Origin: Hyphomicrobium_A sp963782555
GTDB taxonomy: Bacteria; Pseudomonadota; Alphaproteobacteria; Rhizobiales; Hyphomicrobiaceae
NCBI GenBank assembly: GCA_963782555.1
Contig: CAWAKB010000004.1
Location: forward strand, 372,001 to 436,000
Length of the DNA stretch: 64,000 bases
Direction of reading: 5' to 3'
The notes under the pieces are model-generated. The model did not search any database, was not told the DNA's origin, and saw only the letters and a program-made list of their open reading frames with translations. A program made the translations under genes and the position numbers. Shown here in pieces: positions 54,505 to 62,998 of this stretch; the stretch's first letter is position 1; each line of letters starts with the position of its first letter.

Positions 54505-54834
54505 GCAGATCCCGCTAATGAACCCGGCGCGTGGCGCACGCAAGCCACATCGGGCGAGAGCGAACGGTAACCGGACGAGAGCGAACGGGAGCCACTCCCT
54601 CCGTATCAACCTGACGAAAAATTAAGCTGCCTTCGGGGCTTGTACGCACCAATATCCGTTCGGCGCTGAGGGTGGCGATGACGCCCGGTCGCGCAGGTGC
54701 AAGCTGCCTGCATCGGCTGAGCGATTGTCGCGAAAGCCCGCCGTCTGGCGCAAGAAAATGAGACCTGACTGGGTGATCAAACGGCGTCTGCCGCTTGACC
54801 GCGCCTGCCATCCAATATGGGGGAGGGTTGGGAC

Positions 54835-55794
54835 ATGACAGTGCTTGTCGAATCCCGGGCGTTGCGCAAGGCGTTCGGTCCGATCGTCGCGGTCGACAAC
54901 ATCTCGCTCAGCGTGCGCAGGGGCGAGGTCCTGGGCTTTCTCGGGCCCAACGGTGCCGGCAAATCGACCACGATGAAGATGATCACCGGCTTCCTTGAGC
55001 CGGATCATGGCACCTCGGCGATTTGCGGGATCGACATGCAGGACCATCCCAGAGAGGCCAAGCGCAAGCTCGGCTACCTGCCGGAAGGCGCGCCTCTTTA
55101 CTCGGAGATGACACCGCGAACGTTCCTGTCGTTCGTCGCGGCCGTGCGCGGGATCGACGGCAAGGAGCGCGAGACCCGGGTCGCCGACGCCGTCGAGAAG
55201 ACGCGCATCCATTCCGTCCTCGACCAGCGCATCGAGACCCTGTCGAAGGGCTACAAGCGGCGCGTGGGATTGGCGCAAGCCGTTCTCCACGATCCGCCCG
55301 TGCTGATCATGGACGAGCCGACCGACGGCCTCGACCCCAACCAGAAGCACCACGTAAGAAACCTCATCATGGAAATGGCCGCCAAGAAGGCCATCGTCGT
55401 CTCCACGCACATCCTCGAGGAGGTCGAGGCGGTGTGCACCCGCGCGGTGGTGATCGCCAAGGGGCGCATCGTCGCCGACGGCACGGCGGAGGACCTGATG
55501 CGGCGCGTGCCTTATCACGGTGCGGTGGCCATTCGCGTCCCCGAGCAGCATGCCAAAGCCGCGATCGCGGTGCTCTCGGCGCTTGACCTCATCGCCCGCG
55601 TCGAGACGCTCGAGAAGGCGAACAGCCACGTGGCACTGCGGGCCATTCCAAAGAACGGCAAGGCGATTGCGACCGACGTGGCCTCGCTGCTGCGCGAGAA
55701 GGCCGTGCCCGTGGAGGAGCTGTTCGTGGAGCGCGGCAAGCTCGACGACGTCTTCCGCCAGATCACGACAACGGAGGGAGGCCCCGATGCCTGA
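54835..55794 (+). CDS. Gld-type ABC transporter ATP-binding protein
   Basis: 319 residues. ATG at 54835 with GGGAGGG upstream. Motifs: Walker A GPNGAGKST, Q-loop YLPEGAPLYSEMT, signature LSKGYKRR (the LSxG..R pattern of the DrrA/GldA group), Walker B VLIMDEPTDGLDP and H-loop VSTHILEEV. The C-terminal extension ends VEELFVERGKLDDVFRQI. It overlaps the permease start by eight bases and belongs to a GldA-GldF-GldG-DUF4340 operon. Confidence 0.93.
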   Translation: MTVLVESRALRKAFGPIVAVDNISLSVRRGEVLGFLGPNGAGKSTTMKMITGFLEPDHGTSAICGIDMQDHPREAKRKLGYLPEGAPLYSEMTPRTFLSFVAAVRGIDGKERETRVADAVEKTRIHSVLDQRIETLSKGYKRRVGLAQAVLHDPPVLIMDEPTDGLDPNQKHHVRNLIMEMAAKKAIVVSTHILEEVEAVCTRAVVIAKGRIVADGTAEDLMRRVPYHGAVAIRVPEQHAKAAIAVLSALDLIARVETLEKANSHVALRAIPKNGKAIATDVASLLREKAVPVEELFVERGKLDDVFRQITTTEGGPDA

Positions 55795-56533
55795 GATGCT
55801 GCGGGCGACCGCCGTCATCGCCAAGCGCGAGTTCGTCGCCTACTTCGCCACACCGCTGGCGGCCGTGTTTCTCACCATCTTCGTGGCGCTGACAGGCGCC
55901 TTCGCCTTCTACGTCGGCCAGTTCTTCGAGCGCGGCCAGGCCGACCTCTCCACCTTCTTCGCCTATCAACCCTGGCTCTATCTGCTGCTCGTCCCTGCCG
56001 TTGCCATGCGGCTTTGGGCGGAGGAGCGCAAGTCCGGCACGATCGAGCTCTTGATGACGCTGCCCATCTCGCCGTGGGAGGCGGTGGTGGGCAAGTTCCT
56101 GGCGGCCTGGGCCTTCATCGGGCTGGCGCTGATCCTCACGTTTCCCATGTGGATCACGGTCAATGTGCTGGGCGAGCCCGACAACGGCGTGATCCTGACC
56201 AGCTACCTTGGAAGCTTCCTCATGGCCGGCGCCTTCCTCGCCATCGGCTCGTTCGTCTCGGCGCTCACCAAGAACCAGGTCATCGCCTTCATCCTGGCGG
56301 CGACGATCTGCTTCCTGTTCGTCATGAGCGGGGTCGATCTGGTGCAGAACACGCTGCGCGCGTGGGCGCCGGGCATCGTCTCCTCCGCCGTCGCCTCCAT
56401 GAGCTTCCTGTCGCATTTCCAGCAGATCACGCGCGGCGTGGTCGAGGCCCCGACCCTCGTCCTCTTCCTATCGCTCATCATCTTCGCCCTGTTCGCCACC
56501 GTGATTGCCATCGATCAAAAGAAGGCCGCCTAA
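55787..56533 (+). CDS. Gld-type ABC-2 permease
   Basis: 248 residues; ATG at 55787 after GGAGGG. Six helices with GldF/NosY-like segments: FATPLAAVFLTIFVALTGAF, YLLLVPAVAMRLWAEERKSG, TIELLMTLPISPWEAVVGKF and GSFVSALTKNQVIAFILAAT. In Bacteroidetes GldAFG supports gliding and secretion; the proteobacterial version has no known substrate. Confidence 0.9.
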   Translation: MPEMLRATAVIAKREFVAYFATPLAAVFLTIFVALTGAFAFYVGQFFERGQADLSTFFAYQPWLYLLLVPAVAMRLWAEERKSGTIELLMTLPISPWEAVVGKFLAAWAFIGLALILTFPMWITVNVLGEPDNGVILTSYLGSFLMAGAFLAIGSFVSALTKNQVIAFILAATICFLFVMSGVDLVQNTLRAWAPGIVSSAVASMSFLSHFQQITRGVVEAPTLVLFLSLIIFALFATVIAIDQKKAA

Positions 56534-56545
56534 GGGGAGCTCGCC

Positions 56546-58591
56546 ATGCACAAGGCCCTGAACACCGTCCGTGCACTTGCAACCGGCGCGTGGAACCGGA
56601 CCGCGCGGGCGTGCGCCGCGCTGAGCCGGTCGTCGCTAGCCTGGGGCGGCCTGGCGCTCGCCGCGGTGATCCTGTTGTCGCTGAACCTGATCTCCTCGGT
56701 CAGCCTGCGCAGCTGGCAGGCGGACCTCACGCAAGGACAGGTCTTCACCATCTCCAACGGAACGCGCCAGATCTTGCGGTCGATCGACGAGCCGATCACG
56801 GTGCGTGTCTACTTCTCCAAGCAGTTGGGAGAGGTGGCGCCGAGCTACGCGCAATATTTCGAGCGCGTGCAGGCGCTTCTCGAAAACTACCGGGACCTGT
56901 CCGGCGGCAAGCTGCAGATCTCCTACCTCGACCCTGAGCCCTTCTCCGACGCCGAGGACCGCGCCGTCGCCGCGGGCCTGCGCGGCACGCGGCTCAATGC
57001 CGAGGGCGAGCTCGGCTATTTCGGGCTTGTTGCGACCAACTCCACCGATAACCAGCAGGTGATCCCCTCCTTCTCGCCCGACCGCGCCGGCTTCCTCGAG
57101 TACGACGTCACCAAGCTCGTCAACGCGTTGGCAAATCCCAAGAAGCACGTCGTCGGCATCATCAGCGGGCTGCCGATCAACGGCGGCAAGTCGCCCATGA
57201 ACAACCAGCCGACGCCGCCGTGGCTGATCATGGATCAGATCCGCGAGTTCTTCGACGTGCGCATGCTCGACCAGACGCTCACCTCGATCCCCTCCGACAT
57301 CGACGTCCTCATGATCGTGCAGCCGACGGAGCTCACGCCCAAGGCCGCCTATGCGATCGACCAGTACGTTCTGGGCGGCGGCAAGGCACTCGTTTTCGCC
57401 GATCCGATGCCGGAGGCGGCATACATGCAGATGCTCGGCCACGGCAATGGCGAGATGAAACAGCTCACCAAGCTGCTCAAAAGCTGGGGCGTTGGATTCG
57501 TCGACGACAAGGTGGCGACCGACATTGCCCATGCCCGACGCGTCCAGTTTGGGCAAACGGGCGGCCCGGTGACCGACTACGTCGCCTGGCTCGCGCTCGA
57601 TCAGCGCAATATCGATAAAGGGGATGTTCTCTCCGCCGGAATCGAAACGCTCAATCTTGCCTCTGCCGGGTTCCTCAAGAAGATCCCGGGCGCCGGGCCA
57701 ACGGTAACGCCGCTTCTACATACGAGCTCGCAGGCCATGGAGGTCGACGTGAAAAAGGTCGGCCCCGCCGCCGATCCGATCGCCCTGCTGCGCAACTACA
57801 AGCCGCGCGGAAGCCCCCTGGTGCTCGCCGCCCGCGTGACGGGCGAGGCGAAGTCGGCCTTCCCCGATGGACCGCCCAAGGACGCGCTCAAAACGGATGC
57901 GTCCAAAGACAAGGATAAGGCCGCGGCTGCCAAGGATGCAGCGAAGGGTGGGGAGGCAAAGGACGCTGCGGCGGCTAAGAATGATACCAAGACCAAGTCA
58001 CCGGAGAAGGAGAAGACGGCGTCCCATCTCACGTCGGGTAAGGTCAACGCCATCGTCATCGCCGACACCGACCTGATGGCCGACCAGTTCTGGGTCGACC
58101 GACGCCAGCTGCTTGGCCAGGAGGTGGTGATGCCGACCGCGCACAACGCCGCCCTGGTTCTGGGCGCCCTGGAGAACCTTTCGGGCAACGACGCGCTCAT
58201 CGCGCTGCGCGCCCGCGGCGTGTCGGATCGACCCTTCACGCTGGTGGACGACCTGCGCCGCAACGCCGAGCGTCAGTACCGCCAGAAGGAGCAGGCACTC
58301 ACCCAAAAGCTGAAGGACCTGCAGAGCAAGCTGTCTCAGCTCGAGACCACGCAAGGCGGCGCGGTGCTGCTCTCGGAGGACGAGCGCGACGCGGCCGACA
58401 AGTTCCGCGCCGAGATGCTGGAAACCCGGCACCAGCTGCGCGACGTGAAGCTTGCGCTGCGCCGCGACATCGACCGGCTGGACGGCTGGCTCAAGTTCGC
58501 CAACATCGGCCTCGTGCCCCTCGCGATCGGGTTCATAGGCATCGGATGGACGTTCTGGCGCACGCGCCGGCGCAAGAGCAGCAAGCCATAA
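56546..58591 (+). CDS. GldG-like ABC auxiliary protein
   Basis: 681 residues. An N-terminal membrane helix (LAWGGLALAAVILLSLNLIS) is followed by the GldG/IFT52-like extracytoplasmic domain: DLTQGQVFTISNGTRQILRS, EPITVRVYFSKQLG, YDVTKLVNALANPKKHVVGI, IPSDIDVLMIVQPTELTPKA and YVLGGGKALVFADP. A Lys/Ala/Asp-rich linker (about 446-500; KDKDKAAAAKDAAKG) interrupts the second half. A coiled region (QKEQALTQKLKDLQSKLSQL) and a C-terminal helix end the protein. Twelve bases after the permease. Confidence 0.9.
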   Translation: MHKALNTVRALATGAWNRTARACAALSRSSLAWGGLALAAVILLSLNLISSVSLRSWQADLTQGQVFTISNGTRQILRSIDEPITVRVYFSKQLGEVAPSYAQYFERVQALLENYRDLSGGKLQISYLDPEPFSDAEDRAVAAGLRGTRLNAEGELGYFGLVATNSTDNQQVIPSFSPDRAGFLEYDVTKLVNALANPKKHVVGIISGLPINGGKSPMNNQPTPPWLIMDQIREFFDVRMLDQTLTSIPSDIDVLMIVQPTELTPKAAYAIDQYVLGGGKALVFADPMPEAAYMQMLGHGNGEMKQLTKLLKSWGVGFVDDKVATDIAHARRVQFGQTGGPVTDYVAWLALDQRNIDKGDVLSAGIETLNLASAGFLKKIPGAGPTVTPLLHTSSQAMEVDVKKVGPAADPIALLRNYKPRGSPLVLAARVTGEAKSAFPDGPPKDALKTDASKDKDKAAAAKDAAKGGEAKDAAAAKNDTKTKSPEKEKTASHLTSGKVNAIVIADTDLMADQFWVDRRQLLGQEVVMPTAHNAALVLGALENLSGNDALIALRARGVSDRPFTLVDDLRRNAERQYRQKEQALTQKLKDLQSKLSQLETTQGGAVLLSEDERDAADKFRAEMLETRHQLRDVKLALRRDIDRLDGWLKFANIGLVPLAIGFIGIGWTFWRTRRRKSSKP

Positions 58592-58608
58592 GCGGGAGGA
58601 CGGCACTC

Positions 58609-59634
58609 ATGACGCCAAAACACTTCGTCACCCTGGCCGCCGCCGCTGTGGTCAGCGTGGCTGCAGCACTCCTCGTCTACTCGTCGTCCGTAACCTGGTC
58701 GCGCGCAACTCCCAACGGCGTGCCGCTGTTCAAGACCTTGCAGGGCGTGCCGCCCCAGATCGCCCGCATCGAAATCCAGCAAGGCAGCGACACGCTCACG
58801 CTGCTGCGGGACGGCAAGGACTGGGTGCTGAAGGAGCGCGAGCGCTTTCCCGCGACGCCGGAAAAGGTGCGCGCCTTTCTCGTGAGCCTGTCGGACGCCG
58901 AGCTGGTCGAGGGCAAGACGCGCCGAAAGGACCGCTATGGCCTGCTCGGGCTCGAGGATCCGCATAAGAAGAACGCGGCCTCGCGGCTCGTCAAGCTGAT
59001 CGACGACAAGGGCCAGACCGTCGCCGAGGCCGTGATCGGCAAACAGCGCAGCGACGCATTCGGATCGGGCAAGGGCGGCACCTACGTGCGCCGGCCCGGC
59101 GAAGCGCAGACCTGGCTGGTGAACACGGAGATCAACGCCGGCGTCACGCTGCGCGACTGGGTCAAGCCGCGGCTGTTTGGGGCCCGTCCGCGCGACGTCA
59201 AGAGCATCACCGTGAAGAGCCCTGGCAAGGACGACGTCAACATCGGGCTATCTGCCGACGGCAGCGATCACGTGCTGAAGGACATCCCCGATGGCATGAA
59301 GATCAAGTACGTCAATTCGATCGACGACATTGCCCAGGCGGTAAGCTCTATCGACTTTGATGACGTAAAGAAGATCGACAAGGCCCCGGCCGGTGACAAG
59401 GTGAGCACCGTCACGCTCCAGCTTGCCAATGGTCTCAAGTGCGACTTCAAGATCAGGCCCGACGGCGGGTCCGCGTGGCTGTCGTTGGATGCAAGCGGCG
59501 AGGGCGAGGCAAAGAAGGAAGCCGACGCTTTGATGGCGCGGGCCAAGGGGTGGGAGTTCCAGATCCCCAAGAGCAAGGCCGATGCGATCCTCAAGGCGCG
59601 CGAGGAGCTTCTGGAGAAGAAAGCGTCATCCTAG
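58609..59634 (+). CDS. DUF4340 domain protein
   Basis: 341 residues; ATG at 58609 after GGGAGG. A signal anchor (LAAAAVVSVAAALLVYSSSV) precedes repeated beta-rich segments of the DUF4340 type: IARIEIQQGSDTLTLLRDGK, DWVLKERERFPATPEKVRAF, LLGLEDPHKK, VAEAVIGKQRS and TWLVNTEINAGVTLRDWVKP. In many genomes this family directly follows GldG-like genes, as here, so it probably works at the periplasmic face of the same transporter. Confidence 0.9.
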   Translation: MTPKHFVTLAAAAVVSVAAALLVYSSSVTWSRATPNGVPLFKTLQGVPPQIARIEIQQGSDTLTLLRDGKDWVLKERERFPATPEKVRAFLVSLSDAELVEGKTRRKDRYGLLGLEDPHKKNAASRLVKLIDDKGQTVAEAVIGKQRSDAFGSGKGGTYVRRPGEAQTWLVNTEINAGVTLRDWVKPRLFGARPRDVKSITVKSPGKDDVNIGLSADGSDHVLKDIPDGMKIKYVNSIDDIAQAVSSIDFDDVKKIDKAPAGDKVSTVTLQLANGLKCDFKIRPDGGSAWLSLDASGEGEAKKEADALMARAKGWEFQIPKSKADAILKAREELLEKKASS

Positions 59635-59661
59635 GGCACCCGGCACTGCCGAGCGCGCACC

Positions 59662-60588
59662 TCAATGCGTGTCGAGAAGCTTCCTGTCGACCTGCTCGAC
59701 GAAGCGCGCGCTCGGGTCGAGCCCGCGCGTGATGCATTCAATGTGCGCGCCCGAACCGGTACGCGTGATGCGCAGCAAGTTGTAGCGCCCCAGCGGCTCG
59801 GCCGTGTGCACGCGGCCGGCCGAGCCCGAGGCGACGCCGATGACGGGAATGCGGCCTTCGGCCCAGGCAAAATCGATGTGGTTGTCGCGATGGTTGTGCC
59901 CGTGCAGCACCAGCTCGGCGCCGTGCGCGGCGAGCACGCGGTCGAGCGCCGTCGCATCGCGCAACGCCCGGCGCGGCGGCGCCTGGCCGGGAAGCGGCGG
60001 ATGGTGGATGAGCACCACGCGCACCAGACCCTCCTTGCGCGTGCGGTCGAGGAGGTCGCCCAGCGCTGCGATCTGACGGTCTCCGAGCCGGCCCGCCGCA
60101 ACGAACGGCGGCGTCTCCTCCGCCGAGTTCAAGCAGATGAGCGCCACGGGACCGATCTTGCGCACGAACGGGAAGCCGTCCGCGCTTGGGGGCCCGAGCC
60201 TCGCGCCCCAGGCGTCGGCGCGCATGTAATCGGCCCAACGACCGACACCGGGATGGCCGTGCACGTGCGTATAGATGTCGTGGTTGCCCGGGATGACGGT
60301 CACGGTTTGCGGCGTGCCCAGGCTTTCGAGCCAGGCGCGGGCAGCCTCGTACTCGGCCGGCAAGCCGAGATTGATGAGATCGCCGGTGACCGCGATGTGA
60401 TCGGGATGCTGCGCTTTGAGGTCTGCGACGATCAGATCAAGGCTCGGCTTGCGATGCACGTGCCGGCGCCCGCGCTGCCAATTCAGGTAACCGAGCCCCC
60501 GCTTGACGTTCAGATGGCGCAGGGCGAAGCCGCGCACCGGAGCAAGATGAACGTCCGAAAGCTGTGCGAGTGTTATGGTTTCGGTCAT
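59662..60588 (-). CDS. Calcineurin-like metallophosphoesterase
   Basis: 308 residues with all metal-binding blocks: LSDVHLAP (DxH), AVTGDLIN (GDx), IPGNHDIYTH (GNHD), LIHHPPL (H) and LHGHNHRDN (GHxH). The ATG at 60588 gives a short N-terminus before the first motif. The family includes phosphodiesterases for cyclic nucleotides, nucleotides or phospholipids; the substrate is not readable. It is convergent with the DUF4340 gene, 27 bases apart. Confidence 0.92.
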   Translation of the reverse strand: MTETITLAQLSDVHLAPVRGFALRHLNVKRGLGYLNWQRGRRHVHRKPSLDLIVADLKAQHPDHIAVTGDLINLGLPAEYEAARAWLESLGTPQTVTVIPGNHDIYTHVHGHPGVGRWADYMRADAWGARLGPPSADGFPFVRKIGPVALICLNSAEETPPFVAAGRLGDRQIAALGDLLDRTRKEGLVRVVLIHHPPLPGQAPPRRALRDATALDRVLAAHGAELVLHGHNHRDNHIDFAWAEGRIPVIGVASGSAGRVHTAEPLGRYNLLRITRTGSGAHIECITRGLDPSARFVEQVDRKLLDTH

Positions 60589-60701
60589 ATGCCTATTGAC
60601 GGCGAGGGCGTGAGACCAACTCTATCATGGTCCTCTAACCCAGGTGCTCCCGCCGACAAAGCGCGGGACACCGAAAGCTTGTGGGGCAAGGAGCAGGCCC
60701 T

Positions 60702-61163
60702 TTGTGGTCGACCCGCCTGATCACCAAGCTCATGCAGCGCAGCTGGCGCCTCACGCGCGGGCTGACGCTCGGTGCGCAGGCCATGGTGATCGATCCGGAA
60801 GACCGCATTCTTCTCGTGCGCCACACCTACCGGCCCGGGTGGCACTTCCCCGGCGGGGGCGTGGAGCGCGATGAGACGGTGGAGGCGGCGCTTGCGCGCG
60901 AGCTCCACGAGGAGGCGGGCATCGTGTTGACGGGGCGCCCGGAACTCTTCGGCCTCTACGCCAATTTTCGCTCTTTTCCCAGCGATCACGTAGCCCTGTT
61001 CATCGCGCGCGACTGGGAGCAACCGATCGTCCCCAAGCCCAATCACGAGATCGCCGAGCACGGATTCTTTGCCAGGAACGCCCTGCCGGCCGACATCGGC
61101 AGGAGCTCCGCCCGCCGCCTGCGCGAGCTGTTTGCGGGAGAACCGCGCAGCCTCATGTGGTGA
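60702..61163 (+). CDS. Nudix hydrolase
   Basis: 153 residues. The Nudix box is complete: GGGVERDETVEAALARELHE plus EAGI, followed by LTGRPELFGLYANFRSFPSD. I prefer the TTG at 60702 because AAGGAG lies about eight bases upstream; a GTG at 60681 and an ATG at 60732 are alternatives. Nudix enzymes cleave nucleoside diphosphates linked to another group; no substrate-specific motif is evident. Confidence 0.9.
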   Translation: MWSTRLITKLMQRSWRLTRGLTLGAQAMVIDPEDRILLVRHTYRPGWHFPGGGVERDETVEAALARELHEEAGIVLTGRPELFGLYANFRSFPSDHVALFIARDWEQPIVPKPNHEIAEHGFFARNALPADIGRSSARRLRELFAGEPRSLMW

Positions 61164-61345
61164 AAGGCGCTTTACGGGGCCCGGCCGCCCATGCTAGAGG
61201 CGCGCCCCATGACGACGAGACTTCAAGGTCTGCTGCTGCCGCGACGAGGCCGATGCCCCGCGCCCGCCAAGCGCGCCTGACCCACCTTTCCTGACCGCGG
61301 CGGCACCTTCCGCGCGGTCGCCTCAAAAGCTCGTCGCAGGCATCC

Positions 61346-61849
61346 ATGACGTCCACCATCGTTCACCGGTCGCTGACGCCGGCCGACCTCCCCAAAGTCG
61401 CAAACCTCAACGCCCGCGTGTTCGGGCCAGGGCGCTTCACGCGCACAGCCTATCGCGTGCGCGAGGGCGCGCCTGCCATCTCGCAATATTGCCGCGCCGC
61501 GCTTGCAGGGTCTCGCATGATCGCTGCGGTTCGCTTCACCCACATCACCATCGGCGGAACGGACGGCGCGCTGCTTTTGGGGCCCCTCGCCGTCGACCCG
61601 GAATATGCCGGTAAGGGGCACGGGCGCCAGCTTGTCGGCGAGGCGCTGGAGGCAGCGCGGGCGGACGGCATCCGCCTCGTGGTCCTGGTTGGCGACGAGC
61701 CCTATTATGGCCGCTTCGGATTTCATCCCGTCGCGCCTGGACAGATCCTGCTGCCGGGCCCGGTCGATCCCAAGCGGCTCTTGGCCGCGGAGCTGGCGCC
61801 CGGCGCACTTGCGTCATTCTGCGGCCTCATCGTCGCCAAACGCGCATGA
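61346..61849 (+). CDS. GNAT-family N-acetyltransferase
   Basis: 167 residues with the acetyl-CoA-binding pattern LGPLAVDPEYAGKGHGRQLV (motif A, Q/RxxGxG/A) followed by VLVGDEPYYGRFGFHP, typical of the YhbS-like branch. The acceptor is unknown. It lies 182 bases after the Nudix gene. Confidence 0.88.
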   Translation: MTSTIVHRSLTPADLPKVANLNARVFGPGRFTRTAYRVREGAPAISQYCRAALAGSRMIAAVRFTHITIGGTDGALLLGPLAVDPEYAGKGHGRQLVGEALEAARADGIRLVVLVGDEPYYGRFGFHPVAPGQILLPGPVDPKRLLAAELAPGALASFCGLIVAKRA

Positions 61850-61903
61850 TGACCAGACGCGCTTCGGCGCGTAAGCTCGGAGTGAGCAAGCGGAGGTTTG
61901 ACA

Positions 61904-62446
61904 TTGGATAGACGCACCTTGCTGACCGGAGGCGGCACGCTTCTCGTGGCCGCGGCACTGACGCGAGACGTCGAGGCACGCTCCAGGAGCGTGCCGGTCA
62001 CGGACGCGGACTCGCACTTCATGCAGCTCGCCATCGACCAGGCGAAAGAGGGCGACTACCCCTTCGGCGCCATCATCGTACGCGACGACAATGTGCTGGC
62101 CCTCGGGCACAACAGCACCAAGAGCACCCACGATCCGACGGCGCACGCCCAAATGATGGCGATCCGCTCCTTCCTTTCCGGCCACGACCCGGAGGACTTC
62201 AAGGCGACGACCATCTACGCCTCCGGCGAGCCCTGCCCGATGTGCATGGGCGCCATCATCTGGTGCGGCATCAAGCGGCTCGTCTATGCCGCCTCGATCG
62301 ACGAGTTGTCGGCGCGGATCGAGCAGATCGACGTGGGCGCCCGGCAAATCGCCAATGCGGCGCCCTTCGCCAATATCGAGATCTCAAAAGGGCTGTTGTC
62401 GGGGAACGCGCTGCGCCTGTTCGCGCCCGACAAGGACACCAAGTAG
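61904..62446 (+). CDS. Tat-type exported deaminase-fold protein with altered catalytic motif
   Basis: 180 residues. The TTG at 61904 follows GGAGG by seven bases and gives the twin-arginine leader DRRTLLTGGGTLLVAAALT. The rest is a cytidine/guanine deaminase fold: FMQLAIDQAKEGDYPFGAII, TKSTHDPTAHAQMMAIR, ASGEPCPMCMGAIIWCGIKR. The zinc ligands are present (His81, Cys111, Cys114), but the catalytic HAE motif reads HAQ: Gln83 replaces the glutamate that shuttles protons. An active deaminase of the usual kind is therefore doubtful, and a Tat signal is unusual for this fold. Confidence 0.85.
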   Translation: MDRRTLLTGGGTLLVAAALTRDVEARSRSVPVTDADSHFMQLAIDQAKEGDYPFGAIIVRDDNVLALGHNSTKSTHDPTAHAQMMAIRSFLSGHDPEDFKATTIYASGEPCPMCMGAIIWCGIKRLVYAASIDELSARIEQIDVGARQIANAAPFANIEISKGLLSGNALRLFAPDKDTK

Positions 62447-62527
62447 CGCGCGGGGCCCATATCGCATGGGAACCAGGGTGGTGGGCCAGGCGTTTGCCTG
62501 CGGCTCAACCACCTGATGGCGACCCCA

Positions 62528-62614
62528 ATGGCCCGCGACCTCTTGCTGTGGCTGCTCGGCGTGCCGCTCAGCGTCATCGTCCTGCTCCACCTCTTCGGCG
62601 TGCTGCACTGGTGA
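62528..62614 (+). CDS. Very small membrane protein (28 aa)
   Basis: Reads MARDLLLWLLGVPLSVIVLL and then HLFGVLHW, a single membrane helix with a leading Arg-Asp and a closing Trp. An in-frame ATG at 62516 would add four residues. Short helices of this shape (xRDLLLWLLGIP...) recur in alphaproteobacteria as unannotated small proteins (from memory). There is no strong ribosome site. Confidence 0.5.
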   Translation: MARDLLLWLLGVPLSVIVLLHLFGVLHW

Positions 62615-62758
62615 GACGCCCGGCGGCAAGCTGTGAGTGAAAAGCGGAACAAAAAATATCAAAAGCCAGGGAACCTTCGGGTGGGCCGCGCATTAAGCGC
62701 AACACGCGCGTCTGGCCTCCCTCCCCCTCCCCTCGAGGCGAGGTCGCGTGGCGCTAGT

Positions 62759-62797
62759 GGGCACCCGCTCGTATTGCATTGGCCGGAGCGGGTGCCC
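62759..62797 (+). terminator. Long-loop hairpin
   Basis: GGGCACCCGCTC and GAGCGGGTGCCC form a perfect 12-bp stem around a 15-base loop, followed by TTAGTTTC. It could end transcription from the deaminase and small-peptide genes. Confidence 0.55.
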
Positions 62798-62825
62798 TTA
62801 GTTTCTGGGCGCCCGCAAGGGCTCG

Positions 62826-62960
62826 CGGCGCCTCGGGAATGTGTGTGCGCTCCAGCATCGCCTCCTTGGCCTTGGTGTAATCCTCCCACCGCCGCCGCAA
62901 TTCCACGTCCATGGGGCTGAGCTTCCACTGCTTCAGCGGATCATGAATGCGCATCATGAA
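62826..62960 (-). pseudogene. Remnant of a polyphosphate kinase 2 (PPK2) gene
   Basis: The frame contains IHDPLKQWKLSPMDVELRRR followed by WEDYTKAKEAMLERTHIPEA, which corresponds to the well-conserved late part of PPK2 (DPLKRWKLSPMDLESRRRWE and IPEAPW in intact enzymes). Before and after this about 45-residue piece the sequence no longer resembles PPK2. The P-loop and lid parts are absent. A dead fragment of a once complete gene. Confidence 0.75.
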
Positions 62961-62998
62961 GCGGAATGGAGCGGGGACAGCCCCCTGGCATCCTCCAC

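Noticed and set aside
61193..61281. Short frame starting at 61193 between the Nudix and GNAT genes
   Set aside because: About 28 basic residues without a ribosome site or any recognisable pattern.
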